A stretch of DNA of 64,000 nucleotides from Azorinus chamasolen (GCA_963576725.1 OY755237.1:59697873-59761872), one strand, 5' to 3'; positions 36,426-47,440 are shown, numbered from the stretch's first letter. Notes: a model not told the origin generated them from the sequence alone. Translations and numbers: made by a program.

Positions 36426-37449
36426 TATCGGCGTATATGAAAAGCGGGCAGCGTGATTGCCAACTGTGAAAGGGTTGACAAACAGACATGCAGTATGTTG
36501 AATTACTATATAATCATATCCCTTGTTAATGAATTGTTTAACATATTTGATAACGTGCATGTCCAATAATTTTACGCAGTTTGTAAATCACATCACTATA
36601 AAATTCAGGATGTTAAATACCGTGTAGCAGGAGCGCCTTAAGATTATACTTGTACTTGCCAAAAAGTGAGATTTCGATGGTAAAATTTAGAAGAATTTTT
36701 GTCCAAGTTTATGCTATCTATATCCTTGCTTAAACAGCTTTTCAGCTTAAAAGGGATTTTAACTGTTAAAATCAGCAATGGAAGAACAAGCTCTAGCGAA
36801 ACGAATAAGCAGAGATATGTAAACTCCGTAAGAAGTGGTACAGGGAACATCTCCGTCAAGATGAGGAAATTTTACAATATTAAAATCAAAATTTTCTCTT
36901 TTGTCATAATCTTTAGAAGAAATTCCATTGTCAATTTTAAGGTCTAGATCAAGAAAAGCTTCATAAGTGTCGGAAGGGTTAGCTTTATTCAATATGAGTT
37001 CTTTGGGGTAAATGGTAAAAATCATAACGTTAAAGAAAGGGTTATCTAAGTTGAGGATATTATACAAATATCGAGAAGTTTCATTGAAGACTTTTATGAC
37101 ATCTTCTCACGATTGTGGGTTCAAACTTAACATGAAATATCTCTTATAGCAGTATGAAACAAATCTGCGACAAGTGGTGCACAATTCGTATCCATAGGAA
37201 TACAAATCACCTGACGGTATATAGCATTCCAACAATCTAGGAATACGTTATCCAGAAGAAATTTAAGTGATTAGCAAACTTTCTGAGCAAATCCAATTGG
37301 TGTAATATTCCATTGGCGCATTAGTAAAGAAAGTTTCTTCAGCACTACATTCCAGAAATGGTGCTTTTTTCCGGCAAATATTTTGTGGATTAAATTAGAA
37401 AGTTTATCTGTAATTAAATCATGAGGAAGAAATAATGACATCATGAATA

Positions 37450-38110
37450 TTGATTAGACTATTTGTTACAATAACACATGCACACATGAAGTCTTGGCCA
37501 TGAAAGAAAGTTTAGAATCATATCTATATTATATCATAAGCAAACATAGCTGACCTTGATCAAATGGCTCCGACAGGAACCATCTGATCTGGGTCTTCTC
37601 TGTTTACAAAGGCGTAGAAAGGCGTATTAATGGAGTAAAAGGTTAATTGCATGACTGATCACCTCCCTTCAGAATTTATATAACTGTACATGAACACTGG
37701 CTATATTGGGCATGGCAGAAATTGTAGAATCAGATCTATATTAGTTCATATGCAAATAGACCTGACTCTGATCAGTCAGATTCTACAGCAGCAATCTGAT
37801 CTGGATCTACTCTGTTAACAAATGCATTAAAGAGCATCTCTATAGTGTAAAGGACCAACTTGGGATCCTTAACATTTCTTACATTGATTTTACAACATAA
37901 TTATACTTAAAATTAAAAGATAATCTTCAGTGTTAATAAATGGTAGTTTATTACCATGGCAGAAACTGTAGAATCAGATCTAATATCATTACATAGGCCA
38001 ACAGAGCACACTCTGAACATGGGGCACCTGCAAGATCCATCTGATCTAGGTCAAATATGTTTGCAAAAGCATTAAAATGCTTCTCTATCAGGTGAAAGGT
38101 TAAAGAGGAA
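37450..38110. repeat. three spaced copies of the 60-bp palindromic repeat
   Basis: Near 37555-37615, 37765-37815 and 38000-38060 with GGAACCATCTGATCTGGGTC and TGGCAGAAACTGTAGAATCAG spacers. Nothing else recognised. Confidence 0.65.
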
Positions 38111-38766
38111 TAGTTTGATAAGTCTCTACTATTTGCTACTATGTCAGTCTAATTTCAATATGGAAAAATAGTCAAACAGGGAGAGCAACACACGAAATGA
38201 CACCGCACCATCAAACAAGAAACGGTAAAGCCACAAGACAAAACATAACAGGACGCATATCAAGACGAAAAACATTAAACATTAAGCATATTAAACAACA
38301 AAATTGACCGTAGGCTGAAAGCAGGAGTGCCGCCTTGGAACGGCCAGTAACCGAAATAAGCTACTAGGGGACTTAAACCTGGTTTACGGGTACCCAACCT
38401 CGTCCTTATCCCACTTTCACCAAAGTCAAAATGTAAATAAAGTTCCCCTCCAGACAACTCCACAACATGCATAACGATGTCTGCCAAAATGAAAATGATT
38501 TGAAAATAAACGTTAGAGGTAAACAAGCGACGTCATCATTTAAATGACGTCATAATATAAAAGTACGGGAAAACTATATGAAACACTTCTACACCGACAT
38601 TTAATAAAAGATAAATCGCAAGAAGATACAAATACTAGTGGATATTAAGCATGCACAACTGTATTGTTTGAAAAAGAATAAACTTGACATCGTAGACATG
38701 TACTCGATGACTATTCAGGTCAGAGCAGCTGTGGAGAAGTCATTTGGGGTACGACAGAACTGGCAA

Positions 38767-38830
38767 AATACAAATATCTAATTTCCTCCCTCCGTAAACG
38801 GGTTTAAGAGGGAATCTTCATAGAGTATTA
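38767..38830 (-). promoter_or_regulatory. SECIS-like hairpin in Naiad 3'UTR (38-42 kb copy)
   Basis: From the stop TAA: TAATAC...GTATT forms helix I, then TCT and ATGA. Helix II is TTCCCTC with GAGGGAG, the loop is TTAAACCCGTTTAC, and an AGAT follows on the 3' side. The helix sequence is unlike that of the 21-kb copy, but the ATGA, the AAA loop and the position are the same. Confidence 0.6.
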
Positions 38831-40668
38831 AGCCTTTTCCGTCGTCGCACAAGCAAAGAGGAAAGCATAATGACCAACTGTAAAGGGGTCGACCACCAAG
38901 CATGTAGTGTGCTGCAATATAGAGGGGTCATATCCCTTTTTAATGAATTGTTTTATACGTTTGACAAACAAATTATCAAAATATGTGTGTCCAATAATTT
39001 TTCGAAGTTTGTAAATGACATCACCGTAAAACTCCGGATGTGAAATACCTAACTTTAGAAAAGTACGTAAATTACAATTGTATTTGCTGATGAGTAGAAC
39101 ATTACGGTGGTAAAATTTTGAAAATGTTTTACGAAATTTGTCATATCTGTAGCCCTGTTTTAGTAGTTTTTTCAGTGATAATAAGGTTACGATTGTTAAA
39201 ATCATCAACAGAGGAACAAGCTCTAGCAAAACGAATAAGCTGAGAAATGTATACACCGTAACATGTAGCTCGGGGGAACATCCCCATCCAAATGAGGATA
39301 GTTAACTATATTAAAATTAAAGTCACCCCTTTTGTCATAAATTCCAGAAGAAATTGTTCCATTGTTTATAGATAACTCTCTAGCTTGAACTCTCTAGGGT
39401 AAATTGAGGTTATCATAGAATCAAAGTATGGGTTATCAATATTAAAAATGTCGTCTAAATAACGTGCTGTATTGTTAAAGGCATTGATGACATCCGCCTG
39501 TGAATCGCTATTAAGGCTAAGCATAAACTCCCGTTCATAACAAAACAAAAACAAGTCTGCAATTAAAGGAGCACAGTTGGTTCCCATGGGAATACCAATG
39601 ACCTGGCGATAAACAGAATTACCAAAACGAACAAATATATTGTCTAACAGAAACGTAATTGCGTCACAAAGATCTAAACATGTCCACGAGGTATATTTAT
39701 TTGTAATGTCATTGGTAAAGAACGCATGTCTAGAATTACAGGCAATAAATGATACTTTTTCTCTGGCAAATGTTTTATTTATAAGATTAGTAAGTTTGAT
39801 CTTTATTAGATCGTGTGGTAATGTGGTATAAAGTGTAGAAAAATCATAAGTGCTTATAGTGTTAGCTTGGTGTTGCTTGATTTTTATTTAGTTAAAACCT
39901 CATTGGAGTTTTTTATAGACCAAAACAGGTTAATTCCTGAATTCTCATAAGCTTTATCGCAGTAACGCATGACATGTTCTTTGACCGCTGTTAGACACGA
40001 TGTAATTAGTTTGGATAGTGCGGTTGTTGTGCATGAGACAGAATTTGCTATGAAGCGTGATTTATATGGCGTTTTATGGAGTTTAGGTATCCAGTACATT
40101 GTCGGAAGTTTATGATGTGTGATTAATATATCAGCATTGAACTGTTTACATTTATTAACATGTTCAGATATTATGTCGTTTTCAGACTTAGAGACCACAA
40201 TATATGACTTTGTCTTAGTTAGTTCTTGTTCTAAAACATCCAAATAATAAAGTCGTCAAACGATAATTACATTGTTTGACGCTTTATCAGCTGGGACAAA
40301 CACGTATTTAGAGTGAAATTCTTGTATACTATTTTTAAGAAGCGGACTGAAGTCTTAGGTTTAGGCGGAAGAAGGTGAATGTTAGATTTGTAAAACGCGA
40401 TACGTGTATCCGTTATATTTGAAATTTGTTTTATCCATTTTGTAAGGGCACTATTGTCTGCATGTTCTCGGCGACACCATTTTACACTGAAGTCTAACAA
40501 AGATTCTATAATTTTGCTACGGCAGATTTCGAAATCTATCAAATAAGGTAGTCTGTATTTAGGTCCCTTAGTTAATAAAGTACGGAGACGTTTGTTTTCG
40601 ATAATGTCAAAATTGCCTGTAATAACATGACCAGCCTCGGCGTAACAGAACTTAGAAGAATTACAATT
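38828..40668 (-). pseudogene. Naiad ORF, C-terminal part: reverse transcriptase
   Basis: Starts with the linker KFCYAEAGHVITG just after the CxC site, then GPKYRLPYLIDF, and PADKASNNVIIV followed by TGA (40256-40258) and RLYYLDVLEQEL. RT blocks follow: YWIPKLHKTPYKSRFIANS, TYDFSTLYTTLPHDLI, SWTCLDLCDAI, GIPMGTNCAPLIADLF and ARYLDDIFNIDNPYF, then KLLKQGYRYDKFRKTF, GISHPEFYGDVIYKLRK and a stop TAA at 38828-38830. The YLDD box and the preceding aspartate of motif A are present. Small frameshifts near 40300, 39880 and 39370 and a short loss after 39366 make it non-functional. The same blocks occur uninterrupted in the plus-strand copy at 19564-21036. Confidence 0.8.
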
Positions 40669-41930
40669 TCAACTAACAGGAGTATTATTTACAATATTAA
40701 GGTCCGATACAATTTTATTATAATTAAAAATAGTATTCCTAATAGGTATTTTGTACTTATAGCAGATAATTGGAGATTCTAAGTTTTTGAAATAGGATGG
40801 GATGGTATTAATTACGTTTTTATCGCGAAATATTGATTGTAGATCGATAAAATCTATACCTTTATTAACAAAAGGAATTTTCAAAAAATATCTTTTATGG
40901 TCAGACACTGAATCAACGTGTGGTCGAAGAACATGCCGAGTGTAGTTCTGAATGAAAGAAGCTGTATTATATAAAGGATCTGTTCGTAAGATCACTTTGT
41001 CTGCTTCTATGTCAATGTCTCTTATGGAAGAAATAGACAAAGAATATAGACGAGAGAGCATAGTATGTTTACCAGATTGTAGACGTATATTGTGTAAATC
41101 TGAAACAGACGTTTTAAGTCGAGCTTTGCGTTTGATATTGCCGTTTATACGTAAACCATGTGATCTGGTTTTTCGTTTTCTAATTGAGTAAATAGAAAAA
41201 AAATATATCAATGTTAGTGTCTTTAGAAATATTTCCGGTTTGATATATGTTATCATTTAGGCCTAAAGGGAAAGGTGTCTGTAATTTTTTTTATCCATTT
41301 GAGTTCTGCCATAAATCTGGCTTTAGATTTGATGCTGTTTGTAGAATTATAATCATAAACAAGATGTTCAACTGGCTGAACTATAATATCTTTAAATGAA
41401 AGACCCGATTTAAGAAAATGCTGGTATAGAATTTTTTTTATTTTATTTTTCCGGCACTGATATATATGCTCACGAAATCTAGTTTTAGTGAGCGTCCAGT
41501 TTGTCCTTCATATTGTATACCACAGAGTGGTGTATTTCATGTTAAAACGTAAATCACATGAGAAGTTTTACAGTTAATATTTGATGTAAATTGTGTGATA
41601 AAAAATCTACCATTAATTGTAGATTTAATGGTAGAATTACAAGATAGATATTTGCAGCACATACACCTCTTAGCATTGCACTTATCAATGGTTGGATACA
41701 TTATACGTCTTCCGTGCAAAATCCGTTTATTTTGAATCATATTAACTGCAGTACTATGTTGAATAGATTTATGTAACGGAGAAAGTACCACTTTTGGGCC
41801 ATTGTGAAAACAGTTGTTAATAGAAACAGAAGGTAGGTGGAACGATTTTGCAGAATAAAGGTTTAGTGGCTTTAAACACAATGAAGGTTGAAACGATCTA
41901 AGATTACCATTTTGTGGAATTTGCACAGAT
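40669..41930 (-). pseudogene. Naiad ORF, N-terminal part: GIY-YIG endonuclease and linker
   Basis: The frame from 41926 carries the cysteine cluster and the start of the GIY-YIG fold and reaches a TGA at 41537-41539. The next codons continue the same domain (NTPLCGIQYEGQTGRSL). After a 1-nt slip the fold continues with TRFREHIYQCRKNK and a GLS/ELKWIKK end. After another slip near 41260 the 195-codon stretch to 40669 carries the linker (RKRKTRSHGLR, MLSRLYSLSISSIRDID, DHKRYFLKIPFVNKGIDF), ending at TGA-AAT-TGT, i.e. U-N-C in place of CxC. Known: Naiad nucleases have a CCHH zinc motif, and the first TGA sits at its first Cys. Function would be target-site nicking for retrotransposition. The frameshifts mark it as a dead copy. 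Confidence 0.75.
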
Positions 41931-41945
41931 GTTGTAGAATGTAGA

Positions 41946-42283
41946 TTTAAAGTTTGAATGGAAAAGTAGTAAATGGAAAAGTAGTAAAGTCAAGCAGGCA
42001 AAGCCACATGCAAGACGCAACCACCACCAAAACACCGATAGACAGCATGACACACACACACACACAACCACACACCCAAACGCACACATACACACACGAA
42101 ATGAACACAGAAAACACAAATGACACACAAGAACTAGAGACGAACGTTCCACACATGAACAAATCACAAGCACAAAGACGCAAGACAAACAAAAGGAAGG
42201 GTGACAGAGAGAGTACCGCCTTGGCACGGTCAGTAGCAAAAACACCACTGGGGGTTTAAACCGGTTTACGGACGCCCTAACAA
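41946..42283 (-). repeat. Naiad pseudo-LTR (3' tail copy at the 5' end)
   Basis: This segment is the reverse complement of the tail of the plus-strand copy at about 21315-21632. It has GTCCGTAAACCGGTTTAAAC, then GCCAAGGCGGTACTCTC, a GT microsatellite, and the end ACTTTACTACTTTTCCATTT. It abuts the N-terminus of the 38165-42283 element. Known: PLEs form pseudo-LTRs by tandem or partial tandem insertion. Oddly, this tail belongs to the subfamily of the 19-21 kb copy, not to the subfamily whose tail lies at the element's own 3' end (38165-38760). Confidence 0.75.
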
Positions 42284-42418
42284 GTTTGCTCGTGGTTGTA
42301 TTTATCAAATTGGTGAATTATTCAGCACAACAAATTGGTTGATTGGGGGAAATTTGATGTTTGAATACTTAGGGTTGGAGACATTTTCTGGATCGTAACT
42401 GATGAACACAGAGTATAC

Positions 42419-42575
42419 CTGGATGTTGCTCACAGTTCCTATGTACATGGCAAGGTGAGTAAGCAATCTCAGACAAGCGCAACAGACTTTGTTCAGGTCT
42501 CTCTCAGGCCTCGGGCCCCGTCCTCTCATTTCAGCTCGACCCAGGATATGACCTGTTTGACTTGTTTGATCAAAT
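42419..42575 (-). CDS. RNF213: RNF213-like gene, exon after the RZ finger
   Basis: Seen: a 157-nt exon with acceptor TTTCTTTTGTAG and donor GTATAC. It encodes 52 residues, including SQTGHILGRAEMRG, PERDLN and CLRLLTHLAMYIG. Known: human RNF213 has TQTGHVLGNPQRR and LIRLLTHLALLLG at the same distance behind the RZ finger, so both blocks and their order agree. Phase: it completes the split Arg codon of the RZ exon and ends in phase 0, matching the exon at 30983. Part of this sequence also reads as a longer open frame on the same strand that runs into the intron; the splice sites and the family match decide the borders. The 11.4-kb downstream intron holds a Naiad element and two long-inverted-repeat elements. 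Confidence 0.85.
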
Positions 42576-43429
42576 CTACAAAAGAAATCAATTTGCAATA
42601 GATCTCTTTAAGCTAACTGCATAAACATGAATCAGTGAATGGCTGCCAAATGCAGAATGAAAGTGTATTTTAACCCTTGCCACATCAGTATCCATATCAG
42701 AAATAATGAAGTCATGTATATTTAGTGCTTGTTTACTTTACTACCTTTTCACACAGAAAATACCGACATCAGACGGACCCAATAGGAGTTGTCTGATCAG
42801 AGTCTGCTCTGTTTGCTTAAAGCATTGCATATATCTATATCTGTTTCTGCAGTTTCTGCCAAGTTGAAACAAAAATCTTATCCATGGTCGACCATAACCT
42901 AATAGGCTATTTTTGACACAATCTACCGAAAAGCAGCATTTACTAGAGAAATACAAACGTTTAGAATTGTGTAGTATTGAAACTATTGTGATAAATCGAG
43001 AATTTGCCCCTATGGAGCAAATGTTCTATTTATCACAATCGTTTAAAAAGTCTTTTACAGAGGCATAGAAAGGCGTATTGATAGATGAAAGGGTGAAATG
43101 ATTGTATCGTTGAATATTCATGAGTTGAAATATTTTATAACGAATACAGCATAATTTGGTCATGGCAGAAACTGTAGAATCAAATGTATACTATCTCATA
43201 AACAAACCAACAAAGCAGACCCTGATCAGATTGTTTCTACAGGACAACCGTAAAAGAGATTAAACCTATGTGATCAGAATTTGCTCTACACGCTTACGTT
43301 ACAATATAGTTCTGATATTCTACAGTTTCTGAAATGATTATAACATCCTTTGTACATATGAGTATACCGTTATTCAAAATTATCAAACTGATTCACAAGA
43401 ATTCCTACAAGAATTGTCATAAAGTAAAG

Positions 43430-43700
43430 GGTTAAGCTTTAAAACAGAAATATTAGATCAGTCATTTACAGCTTTAAAACAGATCTTTAGCTACTCGTTT
43501 TACACATCTAGAACAGTTTTTGTTTCATTCAACCTGACATATTACACCTTTAGATCATTTCTAAAACCTGCCATATTACACTTTTAAAACAGTTTTTAAC
43601 CTGTCACATTGCACCTTTAGAACAGATTTTTCATCTGTCATATTACAGCTATAGAACAGTATTGCAACCTTTCGTATTACAGCTTTAGAACAAGTGCATG
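43430..43700. repeat. 45-bp degenerate tandem repeat
   Basis: Six to seven units around CATATTACACCTTTAGAACAG and TTTTTAACCTGTCA, strongly diverged. Confidence 0.65.
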
Positions 43701-44660
43701 AAAACAACATTTATATGAGGAAAAGGGCCAATGCTTTCCCTAGTGTATATGATCACTTCATGAATATTCATTAACTTAATTTTTATGATATAAATTTGGC
43801 TTAGACAAAAACTGACAAAAACTGTAGGACCCTATGTATGTAAATCAATAAGCAAATGGAGAGGACAGTGATCAGACGGGCCATACAGGAACCATCTGAT
43901 CTTGGTCTACATGTACTCTGCAAAAGCATGAAAATATGTTTGTATGAGGGAAAGGGTTAAAAGATTAAACTTACCCTATTCACCAATAATACGTGTACAA
44001 ATATCTTCTCTCCACAGGTTATAACCATTTAACTGATATATATATATATACATGTTTTAACGCCTTCCCAAACCGAGAACACCAATATGAGATGGCTCCT
44101 GTATGAGTCAATTTCTGATCAGGGGTTGCTCTGTTTGTTTAAGAATTATACAGCTCAGAGTCCACAGTTTCATTCACGGACAAACATTCATATGTCCATA
44201 TGCAATCATAATAATTAATCTAAGTAATATACACGATGCCATTATTTCTAATATCAATATTCATGAAACAAAACGGGTTTAGCTGAATATTTCAATTTGG
44301 CACCATTTTGATAGCTTTAAATCAGACTGACCCTGTAGCAAATAATGTAGACTCTGGTCAGACTGCTCCTAAATATGCAGTTTGATTTGAATTTGCCCTA
44401 TTTGCCTCAGTTTGTCTATCTTAATACTGAGAGTTATTACAGTCCATACAGATATCTCAACCATCTTTATCATCTCACTCTTCGCTTCACACAAAACTAT
44501 TAAATTGTAAGAATTGTAACAGACAACGATATTGGTAGACAATTATCTAGTATGCAAAGAGTCAAACAGTGACACAGGTAATCTGGTATTCTGACATTGC
44601 AAACAAGACATCCGACAAGTATCCAGATCTACTGTTTCTCTAGAAATATAGTATATATAT

Positions 44661-45180
44661 GGAAGGCCGGTGCGCCATGCTAAATGCTAAATGCAATATG
44701 CGAAATGCAAAATACGAAATGCATAATGACAAGTGCTAAATGACAAATGCCAATTGCTATTTGGGGACTTCTAAATACTAATTGCTGTCCTGAATTGTTG
44801 AACTGGATAAGTCAATTTGGAAGGCGAGATCTGCATCTTTTTCTGATATACATACAGTACTATCTTTTCTTCTTCGTATGTCGAAATAACATAATCATAA
44901 TCATAATCTCTGTGAACTTCTCGCCATGCAAAATGCGAAATGCAAATGCTAATTGGAAGTTGCTAAAAGCAATTTGCTTAATGCCAAATGATTGAAACCA
45001 CCAAAACATCACGTTTCACACGAAACAGTGCTTTGATCTACATAACGTAGGAAAGAGATATGTATATTTGGAGACAAACTTTTGTTTGCATTCTAAAGAT
45101 TGGATTTTATTTTCCTAAAGCACAGGTATTTCGCATTTCTCATTTAGCATTTTACATTTAGCTTGGCGCACCGGCCTTCC
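44661..45180. mobile_element. MITE with GGAAGGCCGGTGCGCCA ends
   Basis: 520 bp with inverted ends GGAAGGCCGGTGCGCCA and, mirrored, TGGCGCACCGGCCTTCC (one mismatch), flanked by ATAT on both sides. Subterminal DNA is built from degenerate (A/G)AAATGC(T/A)-type heptamers on both sides. No coding capacity. Confidence 0.85.
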
Positions 45181-45571
45181 ATATTGATAAATTCTAAAGG
45201 GAAATGCATAATCTCTTTCCATTTATCACGGTAACTGTATCGCCACAAAAGCACTAGCTGACATAGATCTACATTGCAATATTAGTGTGCCCCGTTTTAA
45301 CCCTTTACCTGACAGAAACATCTTTTGATGAGAAGACCCAGATCAGAGAGCTCCTCTAGGAGTCATCTGATCAGAGACTGATCAGTTTGCTTGTGAAATA
45401 ATGCAGATCCTACTCCAAAGATTCTGCCAAGGCCAAAAACTTCTGCTTTTACATGTGCTAATTCATATTTATAGTGTCACGATTTCTTACAAGAATATTC
45501 ATCAGGTAAGAGGTTAATCATGTGACATGACAACATGACACGTGCTTATATTCAGAAGAGACCAAACTAAC
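45181..45571. other. intron stretch downstream of the RZ exon
   Basis: Contains one palindromic repeat copy at 45335-45395; no other feature. Confidence 0.5.
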
Positions 45572-45669
45572 CTTGTGTCCGCCCTGTTTGTCTCCAGCAG
45601 GGTATGCCCGCTTCCCCCGATATCCGCCTTGCACGTTGGACATTTGGCAACCACCACAGCACGCCCACA
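45572..45669 (-). CDS. RNF213: RNF213-like gene, exon with second half of RZ-type zinc finger
   Basis: Seen: a 98-nt minus-strand exon between a TTTTAATGACAG acceptor and a GTTAGT donor. It encodes 32 residues plus two bases, running from CGRAVVVAKCPTCKADIGG to NRADT. Known: RNF213 is a giant AAA+ ATPase and E3 ubiquitin ligase whose C-terminal RZ finger reads CPNGH...GECGRP...CxxC, then a GG turn. The CGR start, the CPTC pair and the following IGG match that finger in order. The exon ends in phase 2, and the next exon at 42575 starts with the missing base. The CPNGH half must be on an upstream exon that I did not find between 45670 and 64000, so it is probably beyond the window. Bivalves carry several RNF213-like genes, so orthology to one vertebrate gene is not claimed. 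Confidence 0.82.
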
Positions 45670-46434
45670 CTGTCATTAAAATAGCTTATATATCTTGGAC
45701 AGAGGAACAATAATAAAGAGCTGCCAAATTGTGAAACTTGTCAGCTTTTGCGCTGGATAAAATGATCCCTAGAAATGGCATGGGCATTGTTTACAAATGT
45801 TTGGGAAATAGGGTAGACCTAAAACATCCATCACATCACTTAGGTGTGTTATGTGTGTTGAGACTGTGTGTGGATCGTCAAATCGTGGTCTGTAGAGGTC
45901 CAAACATGATGGGTAATTTAAAACATTTTCAAGAATAACTCCTTTAATTCTACACAAAACCTATGTTGTGACTCTTCAATACTTGTAAAGAGTGGTCACA
46001 ACATAGGATTTGGTGGAGAAATGGCGACTTTATTATTTGGGTATGCATATTTATCTGTTGCTCTGCAGACACTGAGAATCAAGCCATGTATACTATTATT
46101 AATGCCACATTCATAAATACTTTGCCTGCTAAGCAACAGCTTGCATCTAGATTAAACTGAAAATCTTTATCCAATCAGTTATTCTAAAGTTTTTGCACGA
46201 ATCTATTTTGGTAAATCATGCGGTTTTACATGCTGGTTGCTCAGGTGCTTTATTTAGGCAATTATCAAGTATACATTGATTTCAAACCTTTTTCCTCTGT
46301 GAATAGAATGTTGATGAAAGGGGGAATAAAAAGTCTTAGTGTATCTGTTCATTCTGATGTACATACATTAATTGATTAAAATAGTTTTTCTATCGCTAAT
46401 TTCATGCAACGATATATTAAATGGTTGGTTTGTA
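45670..46434. other. intron stretch upstream of the RZ exon
   Basis: A hairpin at 45952-46014 and AT-rich DNA. The expected preceding RNF213-like exon (CPNGH motif) was looked for on the minus strand and not found. Confidence 0.5.
45952..46014. repeat. hairpin (about 19-bp stem)
   Basis: AAACCTATGTTGTGACTCTT and AAGAGTGGTCACAACATAGG face each other across a 10-nt loop. No coding context. Confidence 0.7.
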
Positions 46435-47440
46435 AACCGTAAAAGTACAAATATCAGTCATGCAGGAAACACCACATACAGACCAAACAGTCGCCAAAAC
46501 AGCAACACAAAAACACAGCAAATGTACATAACTATCAAAAACATAAAGAGACGCACAAAGACAAAACAAACATACAATTGGGGGAAGATGGAAGTACCGC
46601 CTTGGAACGGTAAGTGACAAAAAAGGGGGGGGGTTAAACTGCTTAATGGGCGTCCAACCTCACACTTATTCCATCCCCGCCATAAAAGACAAACAGTGTA
46701 AATAAACGTATCCTCTCTCCGACTAAACTACAACAACAGCGATGGCAAATACAGTGGTAAAGTACATGTAAAACGAAATTATTTAAGTGACACAAACTGT
46801 ATCCACCTATCGCTAATGTACTCAACAATTGAGCTGCAAACATAGTAACTGTAGAAAAGTAATAAAGGGTACGACAAAAACGAAATGGTACAGATATTCG
46901 ACGTCCTCCTTCCGTTTCGGGATTTAAAAGGACGCTTTCATAGAGTACTAAGCCTTTCTGGTCGGCGTACATGCAAACAGGCCAGCGTGATTGCCAAAAT
47001 GTAAAAGGGTTGACCATCAAACATGCAGTATGTTGTAGTACTATAGCACCATGTCCCTTTTATTGTTTTTTAAAATATATTTGATGAACAAAGTGAGAAA
47101 ATTGGTATGTTCAATAATCTTACAAAGTTTGTAAATCACATCTACATACAATTCAGGATGTGAAATACCGTGTCGCAGGAGTGCCTTGAGATTACATTTG
47201 TACTTGCCAATAAGTTTTCTTAGTTTATGGTATCTATATCCTTGCTTAAGCAGCTTTTCAGTTAAAATGAGATTTCGTCATTTAAAATCATAAATAGATG
47301 AACAAGCTCTAGCAAAACGAAAACAATGATATATATAAATCCCGTAAGAAGGGGCACGGGGAACATCTCCGTCAAGACGAGGGAAACTTACAATACTAAA
47401 ATCAAAATCATCTCTTTTGTCATATATTTTAGAAGATTAA
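46435..47440 (-). mobile_element. Naiad PLE 3' fragment, second subfamily
   Basis: From 47440: degraded DGDVPRAPSYG, LLKQGYRYHKL and GISHPELYVDVIYKL blocks, then LQHTACLMVNPFTF and an end like FACTPTRKA with stop TAG, followed by the SECIS-like hairpin. The tail has GTTCCAAGGCGGTACTTCC and ends CCTGCATGACTGATATTTG. It abuts the 3' end of a LINE at about 47450. It provides the uninterrupted 3'UTR against which the insertion at 35476-36425 can be read. Confidence 0.75.
46887..46950 (-). promoter_or_regulatory. SECIS-like hairpin in Naiad 3'UTR (46-47 kb copy)
   Basis: GTAC...GTAC is the lower helix, followed by TCT-ATGA. The upper helix is GCGTCCTTT with AAGGAGGACGT, the loop is TAAATCCCGAAACGG, and CGAA (an NGAN quartet) follows the helix. 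Of the six copies this has the longest clean upper helix. Confidence 0.65.

Larger units (their letters stand above)
35212..37440 (-). mobile_element. Naiad PLE fragment split by a long-inverted-repeat element
   Basis: The minus strand from about 37440 carries degraded RT, including the NLDNPFF block, KELILNKANPSD, DGDVPCTTSYGVYISLLIRF and the C-terminal TACLFVNPFTVGNHA. The 3'UTR is interrupted at about 36425-35476 by another element and continues to 35212 with the SECIS-like hairpin and GTACCGTAGCGATAGG. The PMGTN box reads PMDTN, and stops and frameshifts are frequent, so it is dead. 5' truncated; the distal tail is missing. Confidence 0.75.
38165..42283 (-). mobile_element. Naiad-type Penelope-like retrotransposon, near full length, candidate selenoprotein
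   Basis: Reading 42283 down to 38165: a pseudo-LTR-like tail copy with a CA/GT microsatellite (42283-41946); an N-terminal region with a cysteine cluster (CNAKRCMCCKYLSC); a GIY-YIG nuclease (YVLT, then CGIQYEGQTGRSL, then FREHIYQC); a linker with a CxC-type motif; RT with PADKASNN, YWIPKLHK, IPMGTNCAPL and RYLDDI; a C-terminus ending in FACATTEKA; and a 3'UTR. Known: the N-terminal GIY-YIG plus CxC linker defines the Naiad/Chlamys clade of PLEs, whose RTs are sisters of telomerase RT. In-frame TGA occurs at 41537-41539, 40669-40671 and 40256-40258, each where a Cys is expected. The copy also has several true frameshifts (near 41490, 41260, 40300 and 39880), so it is not active. Confidence 0.85.
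42765..45400. repeat. cluster of the dispersed 60-bp palindromic repeat (CTGATCAG..GTCTGCTCTGTTTGC)
   Basis: Copies near 42770-42825, 43210-43310, 43860-43925, 44090-44145, 44335-44405 and 45335-45395, between unrelated DNA. Typical unit: GACC...AGACGGCTCCTATAGGAG, then TCTGATCAGGGTCTGCTCTG, then TTTGCTT. Further copies lie at 11760, 12255, 14095, 14270, 34110, 37560, 37770, 38010 and 60275. Confidence 0.75.

Noticed and set aside
39840..39900. Further stop codons in the minus-strand Naiad as extra selenocysteines
   Set aside because: Here the stops are TAA and come with frame slips, so they are decay and not recoding.
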